Of a stretch of 64,000 nt of DNA, positions 54,869 through 63,548 are shown one piece after another. The stretch's first letter is position 1; every line of letters starts with the position of its first letter. The stretch covers positions 1 to 64,000 of the forward strand of contig JAGWNK010000008.1 in the NCBI GenBank assembly GCA_028871345.1, read 5' to 3'. The notes under the pieces were generated by a model. The model was not told the origin of the DNA, did no database searches, and saw only the letters and a program-made list of their open reading frames with translations. A program made the translations under genes and the position numbers. This stretch comes from Alphaproteobacteria bacterium. GTDB taxonomy: Bacteria; Pseudomonadota; Alphaproteobacteria; Micropepsales; Micropepsaceae.

Positions 54869-55690
54869 GTGAGCGGGCCGTTTCACCTGCATCTCATTTC
54901 GGATGCCACAGGCGAAACGCTCCACGCCGTGGCAAAGGCGGCGCTGGCGCAATTCCAGGGCGTCACGGTGCACGAACACTCCTACACCCTGGTACGCAGC
55001 GAGCGGCAATTGCTGCGTGCGGTGGATTACATCCGCGATCATCCGGGCCTGGTGCTCTTCACCGTCGTCAATCAGAAGCTGCGCCACGAACTGGTGGCGC
55101 AATGTGCTCTGATGTCGGTGCCGAATTTCGATCTCATGGAAGGCCCGGTGGGCCTCATGCAGCGCTATTTCAACACGCCCATGACGGCGCGTCCCGGCGG
55201 CCAGCATGAGATCGACCAGAAATATCTGCAGCGCATCGAAGCCCTGAACTACACCATCCAGCACGACGACGGACAGGACCTCGACGATCTGGCGGAGGCC
55301 GAGGTCATCCTGGTGGGGGCCAGCCGCACTTCGAAGACGCCGACCTGCGTCTACCTCGCCATCCGCGGCATGCGTGCCGCCAACGTCCCGCTGGTTCTGG
55401 GCATGCCGCCGCCGGCAGTGCTTCTCACTTACACAAAGCCGCTGATCGTGGGATTGTGGGCGTCGCCCGAGCGCTTGGTACAAATTCGCCGCAACCGGCT
55501 TGCCACCATGGGCGCCATGGGCGAAACCGACTATGTCGACCTTGAGAAGGTCCGCCACGAGGTCATGGAGACACGTCGGCTCTACGAACAGCGCGGCTGG
55601 CCTTCGATCGACGTCACGCGCCGCTCGATCGAGGAGACGGCGGCGCAGATTCTCAATCTCCTCTCCGAACGCAAGGGAGAGACGGAATGA
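54869..55690 (+). CDS. ppsR: Pyruvate, phosphate dikinase regulatory kinase/pyrophosphorylase (PSRP, DUF299)
   Basis: The product is 273 residues from a GTG at 54869. It has the family's LHLISDATGETL start and the P-loop-like GASRTSKTPTCVYLA. These proteins phosphorylate PPDK or PEP synthase with ADP and reverse it with phosphate. Its homologue RP001/CC0001 marks the origin in other alphaproteobacteria. maf follows with a 4-bp overlap. Confidence 0.92.
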   Translation: MSGPFHLHLISDATGETLHAVAKAALAQFQGVTVHEHSYTLVRSERQLLRAVDYIRDHPGLVLFTVVNQKLRHELVAQCALMSVPNFDLMEGPVGLMQRYFNTPMTARPGGQHEIDQKYLQRIEALNYTIQHDDGQDLDDLAEAEVILVGASRTSKTPTCVYLAIRGMRAANVPLVLGMPPPAVLLTYTKPLIVGLWASPERLVQIRRNRLATMGAMGETDYVDLEKVRHEVMETRRLYEQRGWPSIDVTRRSIEETAAQILNLLSERKGETE

Positions 55691-56283
55691 CCCCCGTGAT
55701 CCTCGCATCGTCGAGCGCCATTCGCGCCCGTCTGCTGCGCGAAGCCGGCCTCACCTTCGGTGTGCGCCCCGCCCATGTGGACGAAGAGGAGCTGAAGGAA
55801 TCCCTCCTTGTCGAAGGCGCCACTCCGGAAGACGTCGCCGTGGCTCTGGCGGAAGTGAAGGCGGTGCGCGTCTCGGGCGCCGCCGGCGACGCCTTGGTGA
55901 TCGGCGCCGACCAGGTGCTGGTGCTGGATGGCGTGCTCGTCGACAAATGCCAGGACCTGACGGAAGCGCGCGATCTGCTGGCCCGGCTGCGCGGGCGGCG
56001 CCACAGTCTGGTGAGCGCCTGCGCCATCGCCCGCAGCGGGGCGGTGATCTGGCGCACGCGCGAAGCGGCCCAGATGCATATGCGCGCGTTCAGCGACGCC
56101 TTTCTGGACGACTACATCAAACAGGAAGGCCGTCTGCTTCTTTCCTGCGTGGGCTGCTACCAGCTCGAGCGGCGCGGGGCGCAGCTGTTCGACCGCATCG
56201 ACGGCGACACCTTCACGGTGCTTGGACTGCCGCTGCTGCCGCTGCTCGACGCGCTGCGCGAGCACAAGGCGATGCCGTCGTGA
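55687..56283 (+). CDS. maf: Maf-type nucleotide pyrophosphatase
   Basis: The product is 198 residues with the ILASSSAIRARLL substrate segment and the acidic VIGADQVLVLDG block. It hydrolyses non-canonical or pyrimidine nucleoside triphosphates. It overlaps both ppsR and aroE by 4 bp. Confidence 0.93.
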   Translation: MTPVILASSSAIRARLLREAGLTFGVRPAHVDEEELKESLLVEGATPEDVAVALAEVKAVRVSGAAGDALVIGADQVLVLDGVLVDKCQDLTEARDLLARLRGRRHSLVSACAIARSGAVIWRTREAAQMHMRAFSDAFLDDYIKQEGRLLLSCVGCYQLERRGAQLFDRIDGDTFTVLGLPLLPLLDALREHKAMPS

Positions 56284-57131
56284 GTCCGACCGGCGCAGCA
56301 CGTCTCGCAGGCGTGGCGGGCTGGCCGGTTAGCCAGTCGCTGTCTCCGGCCCTGCACGGCCATTGGCTCGCCGAGCACGGGATCGACGGCGCCTATGTGC
56401 CTCTGCCCGTCCGCCCCGACGAATTCGCAGCCGACATCCAGGCTCTGGCCCGCATGGGATTTCGGGGCGTGAATGTCACCGTGCCCCACAAGGAAGCGGC
56501 GTTCGCCTTGGCCGACCGCCTCGATGCGGCGGCGCGCACGGTCGGTGCCGTCAATCTTCTGGTGTTCGACAACGGATTTCAGGGCTGCAACACCGATGTG
56601 TCCGGGCTGCGCGCCGCCCTTGTGGAGGAACTGGGGCGCGATTGCGTCCAGGGGCGCGTGGCCGCCGTGTGGGGTGCGGGCGGCACAGCGCGGGCGGCCG
56701 TCGTCGCCTTGTCGCAGATGGGCGCGTCCGAGATCCGCATCTTCAACCGCACGCCGGCGCGCGCCGAACAGCTGGCGAAGGCGCTGGAGGGCGTGCCGAC
56801 ACCGCTCTCCGCGGCCGGCTACGGGGCCTGGACGGCGCGGCGCGACGGCGTCGCGTTGATCGTGCACGCCACCAGCGCCGGGATGAACGGCAAGGCGTCA
56901 ATCGCCCTGCCGCTCGACGGCCTGGCCTCCGACGCCGCCCTGTGCGACGTGGTCTACAATCCGCTGAAGACCGATCTTCTCGAACGGGCCGCGGCGGCGG
57001 GCTTGCGCACGGTCGACGGCCTGGGGATGCTCATGCATCAGGCGGTGCCGTCGTTTGCGGCGTTCTACGGCATCACACCGCGCGTCACCCCCGCCTTGCG
57101 CGCCGTGTTGGAGAAGGCGTTGCGTGTCTAG
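56280..57131 (+). CDS. aroE: Shikimate dehydrogenase AroE
   Basis: The product is 283 residues from a GTG that overlaps the maf stop. NVTVPHKE holds the catalytic lysine, GCNTDVSG the paired aspartate, and GAGGTARA binds NADPH. It reduces 3-dehydroshikimate in aromatic amino acid synthesis. Confidence 0.95.
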   Translation: MSPTGAARLAGVAGWPVSQSLSPALHGHWLAEHGIDGAYVPLPVRPDEFAADIQALARMGFRGVNVTVPHKEAAFALADRLDAAARTVGAVNLLVFDNGFQGCNTDVSGLRAALVEELGRDCVQGRVAAVWGAGGTARAAVVALSQMGASEIRIFNRTPARAEQLAKALEGVPTPLSAAGYGAWTARRDGVALIVHATSAGMNGKASIALPLDGLASDAALCDVVYNPLKTDLLERAAAAGLRTVDGLGMLMHQAVPSFAAFYGITPRVTPALRAVLEKALRV

Positions 57132-57729
57132 GCCGCTCCTTATCGGTCTCACCGGCTCGATCGGCATGGGCAAGACCGAGACTGCCAGGATGTTCGCCCG
57201 TCTGGGCGTGCCGGTGTACGACGCCGACGCGGTCGTGCACGCGCTCTACGAGACGGGCGGCGGGGCGGTGGACGCCATCGCCGCGGCCTTTCCCGGCGCG
57301 GTGAAGGAGGGGCGCGTCGATCGTCTGGAGCTGGCCGGGCAGGTCGGCGGCGACGAAGAGGCCTTCCGCCGCCTGGAAGCGATCGTGCATCCGCTGGCGG
57401 CCAAGGCGCAGCAGGATTTTCTGGCGGACGCGATCGCCCGGAACGAACCCATGGTCGTGCTCGACATCCCGTTGCTGTTCGAAACCGGCGCCGATGCGCG
57501 CATGGATGCGGTCGTCGTGGTCTCCGCACCCGCCGAGGTCCAGCGCGTACGCGTGCTGTCGCGCCACGGCATGACTCCCGAGCGGCTCGACAACATCCTG
57601 GCCCGCCAGCTGCCCGACGCCGAAAAGCGTGCAAAAGCCCAATTCGTGGTTGAAACCGGCAAAGGGCTCAATCAGGCTTTCGAACAGGTCAAGGCCATCG
57701 TCGCCCAACTGCGGAAGAAGCATGCGTGA
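57124..57729 (+). CDS. coaE: Dephospho-CoA kinase CoaE
   Basis: The product is 201 residues from a GTG at 57124, 8 bp inside aroE. GLTGSIGMGKTET is the P-loop, and VYDADAVVH and DIPLLFETG are the family blocks. It performs the last step of CoA synthesis. It overlaps dnaQ by 8 bp. Confidence 0.95.
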   Translation: MSRPLLIGLTGSIGMGKTETARMFARLGVPVYDADAVVHALYETGGGAVDAIAAAFPGAVKEGRVDRLELAGQVGGDEEAFRRLEAIVHPLAAKAQQDFLADAIARNEPMVVLDIPLLFETGADARMDAVVVVSAPAEVQRVRVLSRHGMTPERLDNILARQLPDAEKRAKAQFVVETGKGLNQAFEQVKAIVAQLRKKHA

Positions 57730-58417
57730 AGTCGTTCTCGATACGGAAACCACCGGTCTCGATCCCGCCGACGGCCACCGCATCATCGAAATCGGCTGTG
57801 TCGAGCTCAACGATCACTTCCCGACCGGGCGCACCTATCAGGTCTATCTCAATCCCGAGCGCGACATGCCTGCCGAGGCCGAACGCGTTCACGGCATCAC
57901 CGGCGCCTTCCTCGCCGACAAGCCGCTGTTCGCCGCCGTCGTCGACAGCCTGCTCGAATTCCTGGGCGACGCGGCCCTGGTGATCCACAACGCCGGGTTC
58001 GACCTGCGCTTCCTGAATGCGGAGCTGGCCCGCCTGGGGAAGGAGCCGCTGTCGCCGGCGCGCGCCATCGACACCATCGAGATCGCCAAGGCGAAGCTGC
58101 CGGGCGTGCGCTATTCGCTCGACGAACTCTGCAAGCGTTTCGCCATCGATCTTTCGGCGCGCGACAAGCACGGCGCTCTGCTCGACGCCTCGCTCACCGC
58201 CCAGCTTTACCTGGAGCTGGTCGGCGGCCGCCAGAAGAAGCTGCTGCTGGCGCCGGCCGATGAGGCCGTCGTGGTGTTCGACGAGAACCGTCCCGCCCGC
58301 CTGCGGCCCGAGCCGCTGTTGCCGCTGCTCACGGCGGCCGAGCGCGAAGCCCACGCCGCGTTCCTTCGCAAGGAACTCGGCGAAGCGGCGGTATGGAGCC
58401 TTTACGCCTCCGGCTGA
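57722..58417 (+). CDS. dnaQ: DNA polymerase III epsilon subunit DnaQ
   Basis: The product is 231 residues from the ATG at 57722. It has the DEDDh exonuclease motifs D7-x-E9 (LDTETTG), HNAGFDLRFLN (Exo II), and KHGALLDA (Exo III). It proofreads for DNA polymerase III. Its 3' end overlaps the convergent secB by 16 bp. Confidence 0.95.
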   Translation: MREVVLDTETTGLDPADGHRIIEIGCVELNDHFPTGRTYQVYLNPERDMPAEAERVHGITGAFLADKPLFAAVVDSLLEFLGDAALVIHNAGFDLRFLNAELARLGKEPLSPARAIDTIEIAKAKLPGVRYSLDELCKRFAIDLSARDKHGALLDASLTAQLYLELVGGRQKKLLLAPADEAVVVFDENRPARLRPEPLLPLLTAAEREAHAAFLRKELGEAAVWSLYASG

Positions 58418-58899
58418 CCGCCGCTGCGCATCTGCTGCATCTGCATCGCCTTGGCGCGATAGAGCGCGGCGAAATCGATGGGCTCGATCATCAGGGGCGG
58501 CATGCCGCCGTCGCGCACGATGTCGGCGACGATGCGCCGGGCGAACGGGAAGAGGATGTGGGGCGCTTCGATCAGCAGCACCTGCTGGCGCACCTCCTCG
58601 GGAATGGCGTGCAGCTGGAAGAGGCCGGCATAGAGAAGCTCGAGCAGGAAGACCGGCTTGTTGTCTTCGCTCTGGGCCGAGATCCGCAGCTTGAGTTCGA
58701 CCTCGTAATGCTCCCGTTCGAGCTGACGGGCCTGCAGGTCCACGCCGAGCTCGATCTGAGGGCGGGCCGTCAGGTTGCCCGGAGCGCTGGGGTTCTCGAA
58801 TGAAAGATCTTTTATGTACTGCCCGATGACTTGCACCCGAGGCGCATCCGCCTCCATGCCGCCATCGCCGCCATTCGGCCCGTTGCCTTGTTCGCTCAT
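58402..58899 (-). CDS. secB: Protein-export chaperone SecB
   Basis: The product is 165 residues with the YIKDLSFENPSAP block near residue 28 and the APHILFPFARRIVADIV segment near 110, both characteristic. It holds preproteins unfolded for SecA. The C-terminal tail is short and polar. It is divergent from timA with a 199-bp gap holding both promoters. Confidence 0.96.
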   Translation of the reverse strand: MSEQGNGPNGGDGGMEADAPRVQVIGQYIKDLSFENPSAPGNLTARPQIELGVDLQARQLEREHYEVELKLRISAQSEDNKPVFLLELLYAGLFQLHAIPEEVRQQVLLIEAPHILFPFARRIVADIVRDGGMPPLMIEPIDFAALYRAKAMQMQQMRSGGQPEA

Positions 58900-59098
58900 C
58901 GTAAACCTTTGGAAATCCGTTGGGCGGGCGCTAGCACGGATTGCGCGCCCGTGACAAGAAGCGGCGCCGCGGCAACCATGGTTGCAGGTTTCGGTCCCCA
59001 TCCCGATATAAGGGGGGTATAGGCTGGACCCGGTGGGTCGGCGGGGTTAGGTTAGATTGTTTCCGCGCGCCACGATGCCGCGGAGAGGTATCGGCGCA

Positions 59099-59758
59099 AT
59101 GCCAGGTTCTCAATTGCTCGAAATCATCCTGTTTGCCAGCATCGCCGGCGTGATCCTGTTCCGTTTGTACACGGTCTTGGGACGCCGGACGGGACATGAA
59201 CGTCCGCCGCAGGACCGTTTCCGTCTGGGCCGCCCGGCCGAGGAAACCGTGGGCGTCCGCCCCAATGCGGCCCGCCTGGCTTCCGCCGAACGTCCGGCCG
59301 ATCCCGTGCAGAGCGGCTTGTTCGACATCCAGCTTGCCGACCGCAGCTTCGACAAGGCGCATTTCCTGACGGGAGCGCGCGCCGCCTACGAGATGATCCT
59401 CACCGCCTTCGCCGGCAATGATCGCGCCATCTTGCGTCCGCTGCTGAACGACGAGGTCTATGCCGCCTTCGAGACGGCCATGAAGGGACGCGAAGAGCGC
59501 GGCGAGAAGGTCACGCTGACCTTTGTCGGCTTCAAGGACGTCAAGATCATCGCCGCCGCACTCAAGAACCGCACCGCCGAGGTCACCATCGCCTTCGGCG
59601 CGCAACTGATCTCCGCCACCACCGATGCCAAGGGCGCCGTGATCGACGGCGACATCAAGTCGGTGCGCGACGTGACCGACGTGTGGACCTTCGCGCGCGA
59701 CACCCGCGCCCACGACCCCAACTGGATCCTGGTCGCCACCTCCGGTGAGCAGCTCTGA
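59099..59758 (+). CDS. Tim44/TimA-family membrane adaptor
   Basis: The product is 219 residues from the ATG at 59099. A single N-terminal membrane span (about 8-25) is followed by an R/P-rich linker and a Tim44-like domain (about 75-215, FLTGARAAYEMILTAFAGND). Alphaproteobacterial TimA is the relative of mitochondrial Tim44, a membrane-bound adaptor. It overlaps mltA by 14 bp. Confidence 0.88.
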   Translation: MPGSQLLEIILFASIAGVILFRLYTVLGRRTGHERPPQDRFRLGRPAEETVGVRPNAARLASAERPADPVQSGLFDIQLADRSFDKAHFLTGARAAYEMILTAFAGNDRAILRPLLNDEVYAAFETAMKGREERGEKVTLTFVGFKDVKIIAAALKNRTAEVTIAFGAQLISATTDAKGAVIDGDIKSVRDVTDVWTFARDTRAHDPNWILVATSGEQL

Positions 59759-60956
59759 GGTGCGCAAGCGGCCGATCGTCGTTGCGGCCGGCCTTCTTCT
59801 CGTTCTGATCGCTTTCGGCGTGTGGTGGCTGACGCGCCCGCCGCTGCCCGGCCCGTTGCGGCTGACCAGGCTGTCCTTCGCCCAGCTTCCCGGCTGGTCC
59901 GCCGGCAACACCGCTCCCGCGCTGGAGGCCTTGCGCAGATCTTGCGGCGCGCTCGCTGCGAAAGCCGCGCCCGATCCCATGGGCGGGATCTATGCCGGCA
60001 CTGTCGGCGACTGGCGCGCGCCTTGTGCCGCCGCGGCCACGGCCAAGGACGCCCGCGCCTTCTTCGAACAGTGGTTCGTGCCGTTCCGGGTGAGCGCCGG
60101 CGATGTGCCCGATGCGCTTTTCACCGGCTATTACGAGCCGCAGATCGCCGGCAGCCCCACGCTGCATGGCGCCTTCCGGTATCCGGTCTATGATACGCCC
60201 GGCGATCTCATCAGCGTCGATCTGGGGCAGTTCCGCCCGTCGCTGAAGGGCGAATCCATCGCCGGGCGCCTCGAAGGCCATCGTTTGGTGCCGTACCCGA
60301 GCCGTGCCGACATCGATGCGCGCGGCCTCAAGACCGCGCATGTCCTGTTCTATACCGACGATCCGATCGCGCTGTTCTTCCTGCACATCCAGGGCTCCGG
60401 GCGGGTGCGCTTCGACGACGGGCGCCTGGCGCGTGTCACCTACGCGGCGCAGAACGGCCAAGTCTACACCGCCATCGGCCGCGAGCTCGTGGCGCGCGGC
60501 GTGCCCAGACAGGGCATGTCGCTGCAGGTGATCCGGGCCTGGCTGAAGTCCCATCCGCAGGACGCCCGGCAGGTGATGGAGAGCGACGCGTCCTACGTCT
60601 TCTTCAAGGAGGAGCCTTTGGGCGATCCGGCGCTCGGCGCCAAAGGCGCCGAAGGCGTGGCGCTGACGCCGCGCACCAGCATCGCCGTCGATCCGCGCCT
60701 GCACGCCTTCGCCACACCGTTCTACATTGCGACCGAGCTGCCCGGCGGGCAGGCCTTCAACCGGCTTGCGGTGGCGCAGGACGTCGGCGGCGCCATCCGC
60801 GGACCCGCCCGCGCCGACATCTTCTTCGGGGTCGGCGCCGAGGCCGAGCGCCTGGCCGGCGGCATGAACCACACGGGCCTGATGGTGGCGCTGTTGCCCA
60901 AGAGCGTGGCGGCGCGCCTGAAGGACGTCACGGATTTCCCGTCGAGTCCTCGATGA
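59745..60956 (+). CDS. mltA: Membrane-bound lytic murein transglycosylase A (MltA)
   Basis: The product is 403 residues from a GTG at 59745. An N-terminal hydrophobic anchor (about 9-30) lacks a lipobox cysteine. The MltA domain has FTGYYEPQIAGS near residue 125 and the C-terminal 3D domain has ARADIFFGVGAEAERLAG with the catalytic aspartate. It cleaves peptidoglycan glycan strands. Confidence 0.93.
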   Translation: MSSSEVRKRPIVVAAGLLLVLIAFGVWWLTRPPLPGPLRLTRLSFAQLPGWSAGNTAPALEALRRSCGALAAKAAPDPMGGIYAGTVGDWRAPCAAAATAKDARAFFEQWFVPFRVSAGDVPDALFTGYYEPQIAGSPTLHGAFRYPVYDTPGDLISVDLGQFRPSLKGESIAGRLEGHRLVPYPSRADIDARGLKTAHVLFYTDDPIALFFLHIQGSGRVRFDDGRLARVTYAAQNGQVYTAIGRELVARGVPRQGMSLQVIRAWLKSHPQDARQVMESDASYVFFKEEPLGDPALGAKGAEGVALTPRTSIAVDPRLHAFATPFYIATELPGGQAFNRLAVAQDVGGAIRGPARADIFFGVGAEAERLAGGMNHTGLMVALLPKSVAARLKDVTDFPSSPR

Positions 60957-61435
60957 GCCGCCGCCAGACCACCAAGGAGGAGCGTGAGCTGTTCCACGCC
61001 GTGGCCAAGGGTGCGGCCCTGGCGCCCGCGGCCGTGTCGGCGGCGAAACCCAAGCCGAAGCCGAAAGCGAAAACGGCCGGCGGCGTCGATGCCGGCACTG
61101 CGCGCAAGCTGGCGCGCGGCGAGCTCGATGCGGACGCCAAGCTTGATCTGCATGGTCTCAGCGAAGCGGCGGCGCATCGCGCCCTGGCGAATTTCGTGCA
61201 GAACGCCCACCGGCGCGGGGCGCGGCTGCTCCTGATCGTCACCGGCAAGGGGGCGCGCGATCCCGATGCGCCGTTCGACCTCGAATTCGCGGGCCGGTCG
61301 CGGGGCGTGCTGAAGACCATGGTGCCGCGCTGGCTGGACGAGCCGCCGCTGGCGGGCTCAATCGTGCTCAAGCGCCCGGCCCACCGCCGCCATGGCGGGG
61401 ATGGCGCGCTGTATGTCTATTTGCGGAAACGCTGA
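60953..61435 (+). CDS. Smr-domain protein
   Basis: The product is 160 residues. A basic lysine/proline-rich linker (about 30-42, KPKPKPKAK) precedes the Smr domain (about 62-158) with LDLHGLSEAAAHRAL, the LLIVTGKG loop and the VPRWL block. Smr domains bind or nick nucleic acids. It overlaps mltA by 4 bp. Confidence 0.92.
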   Translation: MSRRQTTKEERELFHAVAKGAALAPAAVSAAKPKPKPKAKTAGGVDAGTARKLARGELDADAKLDLHGLSEAAAHRALANFVQNAHRRGARLLLIVTGKGARDPDAPFDLEFAGRSRGVLKTMVPRWLDEPPLAGSIVLKRPAHRRHGGDGALYVYLRKR

Positions 61436-61486
61436 ATTTCCTGCGCGGTTTACGGGGCGTGCCGCCGAAGGCGTGGGAGGCAGACG

Positions 61487-62479
61487 CTACAGCAGCCCGG
61501 CCTTGGCCGCGAGAGCCTCCAGCGAGGTCTCGGGGCGGGCGCCGTAATGCGAGATCACTTCCGCCGCCGCCATCGCCCCCAGCTTGCCGCACGTGGCCAG
61601 GCTCTTGTGCCGCACATGGCCGAACAGGAATCCCGCCGCGAACTGGTCGCCGGCGCCCGTGGTGTCGATGACCTTCTCCACCGGCGCCGCATCGATGACG
61701 TGGATCTCGCCGCCGCCCGTCACGACGCAGCCCTTGGCCGAGCGCGTCAGCGCGGCGAGCCCGTTCCACTGCCCGAAGCGCTGCAGCGCCTCGTCGAAGG
61801 CGTCGACTTCGAACAGCGCCTTGGCCTCTTCTTCGTTGGCGAAGACGATGTCGAGATCGTTGCCCAGGAGCTCGAGGAAATCGTCACGGTAGCGTCCGAC
61901 GCAGAACGGATCGGACAGCGTGAACGCCACCTGGGTGCCGGCTTTCTTGGCGATGGCGATGGCCTTTTGCGAGGCGGCGCGCGCCGAAGGCGAATCCCAC
62001 AGGTAGCCTTCGATGTAGAGCACGCTGGCCGAAGCGACGTGCGATGGGTCGATGTCGTCGGGCGACAGCTCGCGGGCGGCGCCGAGATGGGTGTTCATGC
62101 TGCGCTGGCCGTCGGGGGCCACGGCGATCAGGCTGCAGGCGGTGGGCGGGCCGTCCGGCACCGGCGTCGCCGCAAAGCTCACGCCGTTGTCCTTCAGGCT
62201 GGCGGCGAAGGTTTCGCCCAGCCGGTCGGTCTTCACCCGGCCGAGAAAGAGTGGACGACCGCCTAGCGACGCCAGTCCCGCCATGGTGTTGGCGGCCGAG
62301 CCGCCGGCGGCTTCGCGGCGTTCGCCGAACGCATGGTAGAGCTGGTTGGCGCGATATTCGTCGATCAGCGTCATCACGCCTTTGGCGATCTTGTGGGTGA
62401 GAAGGAAGGCGTCATCGACGGGCGCCAGCACATCGACGATGGCGTTGCCCATGGCCATGACATCGAAATCGCGCGCCAT
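61487..62479 (-). CDS. PfkB-family kinase, adenosine-kinase-like
   Basis: The product is 330 residues from the ATG at 62479 (MARDFDVMAMGNAIVDVLA). The GGSAANTMAGLASLGG block is the substrate lid, and DTTGAGDQFAAGFLFG holds the anion hole and catalytic aspartate. The overall pattern fits the alphaproteobacterial adenosine kinase group, but the sugar substrate is not certain. Confidence 0.85.
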   Translation of the reverse strand: MARDFDVMAMGNAIVDVLAPVDDAFLLTHKIAKGVMTLIDEYRANQLYHAFGERREAAGGSAANTMAGLASLGGRPLFLGRVKTDRLGETFAASLKDNGVSFAATPVPDGPPTACSLIAVAPDGQRSMNTHLGAARELSPDDIDPSHVASASVLYIEGYLWDSPSARAASQKAIAIAKKAGTQVAFTLSDPFCVGRYRDDFLELLGNDLDIVFANEEEAKALFEVDAFDEALQRFGQWNGLAALTRSAKGCVVTGGGEIHVIDAAPVEKVIDTTGAGDQFAAGFLFGHVRHKSLATCGKLGAMAAAEVISHYGARPETSLEALAAKAGLL

Positions 62480-62526
62480 ATGGTCCCCGGGAAATGGGTC
62501 TATAATGGGCTTAACGGAGCCCTGCC

Positions 62527-63192
62527 GTGTTCGCAAGCCTGCGTAAAGCCGCGAAACTGCTGGTCGATCCGGCGCTGCTGGGCGCCGTCCTGGTGTCGCT
62601 GCTGCTGGCCCTGGCGCTCTATGCGGGCCTCTTCTTCGCCGCCGAGTACGCCATCCGCCAGCTGCCCACGCTGGGGCTGCCCTGGGTCAATGCCGCGCTC
62701 GCCGTTCTGACTCCGATCGCCTTGATTCTACTGGTATTCTTCCTGGGCGCGCCGATGGCCGCCCTGTTCGCTTCGCTCTATCTCGACCGGTTGGCGGGGC
62801 GCATCGAGGCGCGCTGGTATCCCGCCGATCCCAAGGGCGGCGCCCCGGTCCTCAGCTTCTTCGGCGGCCTCGAACTGGCGGCGGTGGTCATTGGCGTCGA
62901 CCTCGTTCTGCTGCCGGCCGACATGGCCGCGCCGGGAATCGCCGAATTCGCCACGCTGGTGATCAACGGCTGGTTGCTGGGCCGGGAATATTTCGAGCTG
63001 GTGGCGCGACGCCATCTGTCGCGCAGCGCCGCCCATGCCTTGCGCCGCCGCCATCCGCTTGGCGTGTTCGGTGCCGGCCTCATCCTTTCGCTCTTGAGCG
63101 CCGTCCCGCTCGCCAATCTGGCGGCCCCCTTGCTCGGAGTGGGAATGATGGTCCATGTCTTCAAGCGCTTCGCCCATGAGGATCGCGCATGA
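62527..63192 (+). CDS. EI24/CysZ-like membrane protein
   Basis: The product is 221 residues from a GTG at 62527. It has about five hydrophobic spans (12-40, 53-87, 110-128, 133-148, 178-210) and the family pattern around GWLLGREYFELVARRHLS. CysZ relatives carry sulfate, but no cys genes are nearby. It overlaps the lipoprotein gene by 4 bp. Confidence 0.82.
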   Translation: MFASLRKAAKLLVDPALLGAVLVSLLLALALYAGLFFAAEYAIRQLPTLGLPWVNAALAVLTPIALILLVFFLGAPMAALFASLYLDRLAGRIEARWYPADPKGGAPVLSFFGGLELAAVVIGVDLVLLPADMAAPGIAEFATLVINGWLLGREYFELVARRHLSRSAAHALRRRHPLGVFGAGLILSLLSAVPLANLAAPLLGVGMMVHVFKRFAHEDRA

Positions 63193-63548
63193 AACGGATG
63201 GTCGTCGCCTTGAGCATCGCTCTTTTCGCCGCCGGCTGCGCCACGCGCCCCGCCGCGGTAACGCCCGCCGTGCCGTTGCCGCCCTCCCCGCCGCCGGGGG
63301 AGCCCGCCGGCATCGTCGGGCTGTCGTCGACCGATCTCGCCGCGGCGTTCGGCAAGCCCAGCTTCGTGCGCAAGGAGAACGGCTCGGAGATGTGGCGTTA
63401 CGACGGGGCGAGCTGCCACGCCTTCTTCTTCCTCTATCCCGCCGGCGGCGGCGAAGTGGTGCGCCACGTCGAAACCAGCCCGCGCGGCGCCCAGATCGCG
63501 GCCGACGTCAACTGCCTCGCCGCCTTGCGGGGCCAGCCGCTTTCGTGA
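63189..63548 (+). CDS. Small lipoprotein
   Basis: The product is 119 residues with a lipobox (LFAAGC, cysteine at residue 17) after a short signal. A proline-rich linker precedes a small domain with GLSSTDLAAAFGKPSF, which resembles the SmpA/OmlA-like fold by pattern only. Role unknown. Its 3' end overlaps the convergent nth by 41 bp. Confidence 0.82.
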   Translation: MKRMVVALSIALFAAGCATRPAAVTPAVPLPPSPPPGEPAGIVGLSSTDLAAAFGKPSFVRKENGSEMWRYDGASCHAFFFLYPAGGGEVVRHVETSPRGAQIAADVNCLAALRGQPLS